This document shows positions 61,788 through 64,000 of a DNA stretch of 64,000 nt, in pieces; within the stretch, counting starts at the first letter, position 1, and every line of letters starts with the position of its first letter. This DNA is from Blastocladiella emersonii ATCC 22665 (taxonomy: Eukaryota > Blastocladiomycota > Blastocladiomycetes > Blastocladiales > Blastocladiaceae). Made by a program: the position numbers and the translations under genes. The notes under the pieces are model-generated. The model did not search any database. It was given only the letters and a program-made list of their open reading frames with translations, and was not told the origin of the DNA. The stretch is taken from the NCBI GenBank assembly GCA_025594325.1, contig JANHCV010000006.1, forward strand, positions 806,001-870,000, given 5' to 3'.

Positions 61788-64000
61788 CTAACTCGTCACG
61801 GACGTCCTCGACTGCAGCGCGCTCGAATCGAAGCTGAGGAAGCTGCCGAGCTCATCGACCATCTCGTCCAGCGTCGCCGTGTGCCACGTCGACCACGGCG
61901 CCGTTACTGTGGTGCGCGTGGCCGACGTGGGCGCCGAAATGCCCGTGAACATGGACTCGGACCCCGTCGAGAGCATCGGGAGCAGCTGCGACGTTGCGTT
62001 CGAGTCCTCGGTGCTGCTGCTGTGTTCGGCGGCGCCGAGGGGAGGGCTGGGTGGCGCGACGGCAAGCGGGTCTGGGAGAAGCGCAGATCGAGCTGGCGAT
62101 GGACGCGATGGAACGACTGATGGTGCGGACTTCTGGCGGTGCGGGACAGGTGGGACGGGCACAGGTTGCGCTGGCGGTGAAGGCCGTGAAATCGACGCGG
62201 TGGCCTTGTCAGCGACCACGGCGGGCGCCGACTTGGTCCGCGTGGTCGGCGGCTGCTTGTGCTGCGGCACAGTGGAACTTTCTGTCCTCGGCTCGGGCAC
62301 GGGCGCCTGTGCTGTAGTCGCCGCCGCGGCCGCTGGACGACGCGCCGTTGCTGCGAGTACAGGCGTCGTCGCTGCCCGACGTGCAACCGGCCGCGACGCG
62401 GCAGCGGACGCAGGCTTGTCCACCTCGGTCGCGACCTTCTTGACGCCCTTCTTGACCGGCAAGCGCGTCCTTGCTGCCTTCTCCGGATCCACCAGCTTCT
62501 CGACCTCGGGGAACGCCTCCACGAACGCGCGCTCGAGCTGCGACTCGGGTGGGACCTGGACGCGCGTTGCTGCGCGGTCGACGATATAGTCGGCGAACGC
62601 GACTTTGCGCCGGTCCCAGTCGCGCGCGCGGGCCGTCGCGAGGGCGCGGTGCACCTCCTCCTGGTCGCGCGCCGCGCGCGTCTTCCGCAGGGCCTCGATC
62701 CCACGGGTCTGTGCGCGGTCCGCGAGCTCGGCGGTGCGGCGCGCACGTTCTGCGGCAGCGGCCACGAGTTCCGCCTCGGACGCTACTGCCTCGGTCGCAG
62801 CAGCGGGAGCCGCGTCGGCGGCGGGCCGTTCGACGGCGTGCGGGATCCCCGTGCGCAGCAGCGTCGAGTGGAACCGCGTCGACTGGTAGTCGACAACGGG
62901 CGTGCGTTTCTCGGTCCCGGCGGCCGATCGAGGCCGCGACCGCGGGACCTCGACGGCCGCGAGCGTCGGTTTCGGGACATGCGTCCGCGCGCGCGTCACG
63001 GACCGCGTGTTAGCCGTCTCGAGCGCCTCGCGGCGGACCGACGCGCGCAGCGCCGCGACGGCCGCGGGCACCTGCCGCTGCTCGTGCTCGACGGCGAGCG
63101 CGTGCCGCGCGCGTTCGGTTTCGGCGAGCTGCATGCGAGATTGCCGGTTCACCTTGGACGTGACGGCGCGCTCGCGCTGCGCAGTGGCACCGGCGGCGGA
63201 CCGGTGCGCGGCGCCGAGCTCGGTGGCGGGCGAGGCGGAGGCCGGGTCGAGCAGGTGCGACTCGACGTGTACGCCGTTGCGCGCCCGCGGCTTCTTGCGC
63301 GACTTGGCGACCGCGGCTTCCTATACCACGCGCGGGGTGAGAATCGGGGTGGGACCATGGCGATGGGGAGGGGAGGGCCCCGTACCGCGATCTCACGCAG
63401 GAGCGCCGGCTCGGCCTTTTCGCGCACTTCCTTGTAGCACTCTCGTCGTTCCCGCGCGAGCTCGCGTTCACGTTCTCTCACCTACTCACTCTTCGTGTGT
63501 GAGGACTCGGAAGGTGTGTGATGGTTCCCAGCGATGGACGGCGATCGGACCTGCGCCAACGTCGCGAGCCGGCCCTCACGCTCCCTCTCCCTGCGCAACC
63601 GCGCAATTTCATTCGGGCTGAGCAAGTAGTGCGACGGCGAGTTCATTGCAAGGAGTGGGGTGCATGGAAACGGCGCTGCATGTATGAAGTGTGTGTGAGA
63701 GACGCGTCGGCGCGGCGCGGCGCGGCGCGTCCGTCTCACCGCGGCGCCTCCCCGCTTCCGCTGCCGTTCGTGTTGGGCGGCGACATGCTCCGCAGCGGCG
63801 GCGACCCTTCACGACGGGCGTTCGCGACGCCGAGCGGGATCCCGACCGTGGGCGGGAGCCCGACGGCTCCGGGTGGGATGGCCGAGGTGCGGGGCCCGGT
63901 CCCGCGGCGCCGCGGGCCAAAGAAGTCGTCGAACATCTCCTTGCGGCGGCGGCGCTGGATCTCGCGCTCAAGCTCGCGTTCCGACATGGGGCCCTCGGGC
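61788..64000 (-). CDS. Coiled-coil protein, possibly cilium/centrosome-linked; N-terminus may lie outside
   Basis: Exons: beyond 64000 to 63740, 63617-63551, 63481-63386 and 63320-61788; introns 63618-63739 (GTGAGA to CTCAG), 63482-63550 (GTCCGA to AGTAG, a weak donor) and 63321-63385 (GTACGG to ATAG). Joined, the start reads MSERELEREIQRRRRKEMFDDFFG, but the frame is open upstream of that ATG (63987) to the edge. Highly charged helices follow (IARLRREREREGR, RELARERRECYKEVREKAEP, AETERARHALAVEHEQRQV), then a conserved-looking VVDYQSTRFHSTLLRTGIP, another coiled coil and a long Pro/Ala/Ser tail. The charged head recalls CSPP1-like centrosomal proteins, at low confidence. TAG at 61788-61790 ends it. 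Confidence 0.65.

Noticed and set aside
1-64000. Bacterial origin of the window, suggested by high GC and dense long frames
   Set aside because: Spliceosomal introns, SF3B1, EB1, DCX and HMG-box genes show a eukaryotic nuclear genome.
1-64000. tRNA or rRNA genes
   Set aside because: No cloverleaf-like stretch with A and B boxes and no rRNA-like conserved sequence was recognised by eye; a covariance-model scan would settle this.

Overview
The window is nuclear DNA of a GC-rich eukaryote, most likely a zoosporic (flagellated) fungus; Blastocladiomycota such as Allomyces or Catenaria would fit. The reasons are: genes are split by short introns (58-77 nt, typically GTACG at the 5' end and GTGTAG or CTAG at the 3' end, with a CTRAY-like branch point); the EB1 protein starts like fungal EB1; and genes usual in flagellated or crawling cells (a triple doublecortin-domain protein, CYRI/FAM49, EB1) sit together. 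The organism call is inference. Long antisense open frames are common because of the GC content and were ignored.

Layout. 1-1470 (-): 5' part of an unknown gene. 4095-7637 (+): intronless SF3B1 splicing factor. 7896-25720 (+): a tandem family of eleven related small membrane proteins, here called CRM-1 to CRM-11. Ten have a signal peptide, a 12-cysteine ectodomain, a Ser/Thr/Pro stalk, one membrane helix (or a GPI-type end) and mostly a proline-rich tail with LPAY/PPAY and YxxL motifs; one has lost the ectodomain and two are decayed. An oleate hydratase lies on the opposite strand inside the array (15160-16944). 25762-26940 (-): unknown basic protein. 27129-28913: a DNA transposon with 170-bp inverted ends and a 7-bp target duplication. 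29043-33227 (-): two tandem P-loop ATPases of the bacterial/plastid SpoIIIAA-Ycf45 type, unexpected in a fungus. 33470-35377 (-): F-box-like repeat protein.

35573-40809: housekeeping block with an NMN adenylyltransferase, a low-molecular-weight phosphotyrosine phosphatase, a secreted protein with a faint Hsp70-like fold, and a mitochondrial-type seryl-tRNA synthetase. 40915-47700 (-): a 2218-residue protein with two HMG boxes and a huge glutamine-rich tail. 48190-50109: a second inverted-repeat element, carrying the SWIM-finger end of a MULE transposase. 50450-58805: a cytoskeleton and membrane block with a DHHC palmitoyltransferase, CYRI (Rac1-binding regulator of the WAVE complex), an EndoU ribonuclease, EB1 and a triple doublecortin protein. 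59056-61280 (-): two decayed paralogues of an unknown family. 61788-64000 (-): a coiled-coil protein that runs off the end.

The best candidates for something undescribed are the CRM tandem family with its shared intron position and tail motifs, and the fungal pair of SpoIIIAA/Ycf45-like ATPases. All gene models were derived by hand from splice consensus, frame and family conservation; no database search was run. No rRNA, tRNA or CRISPR was seen.
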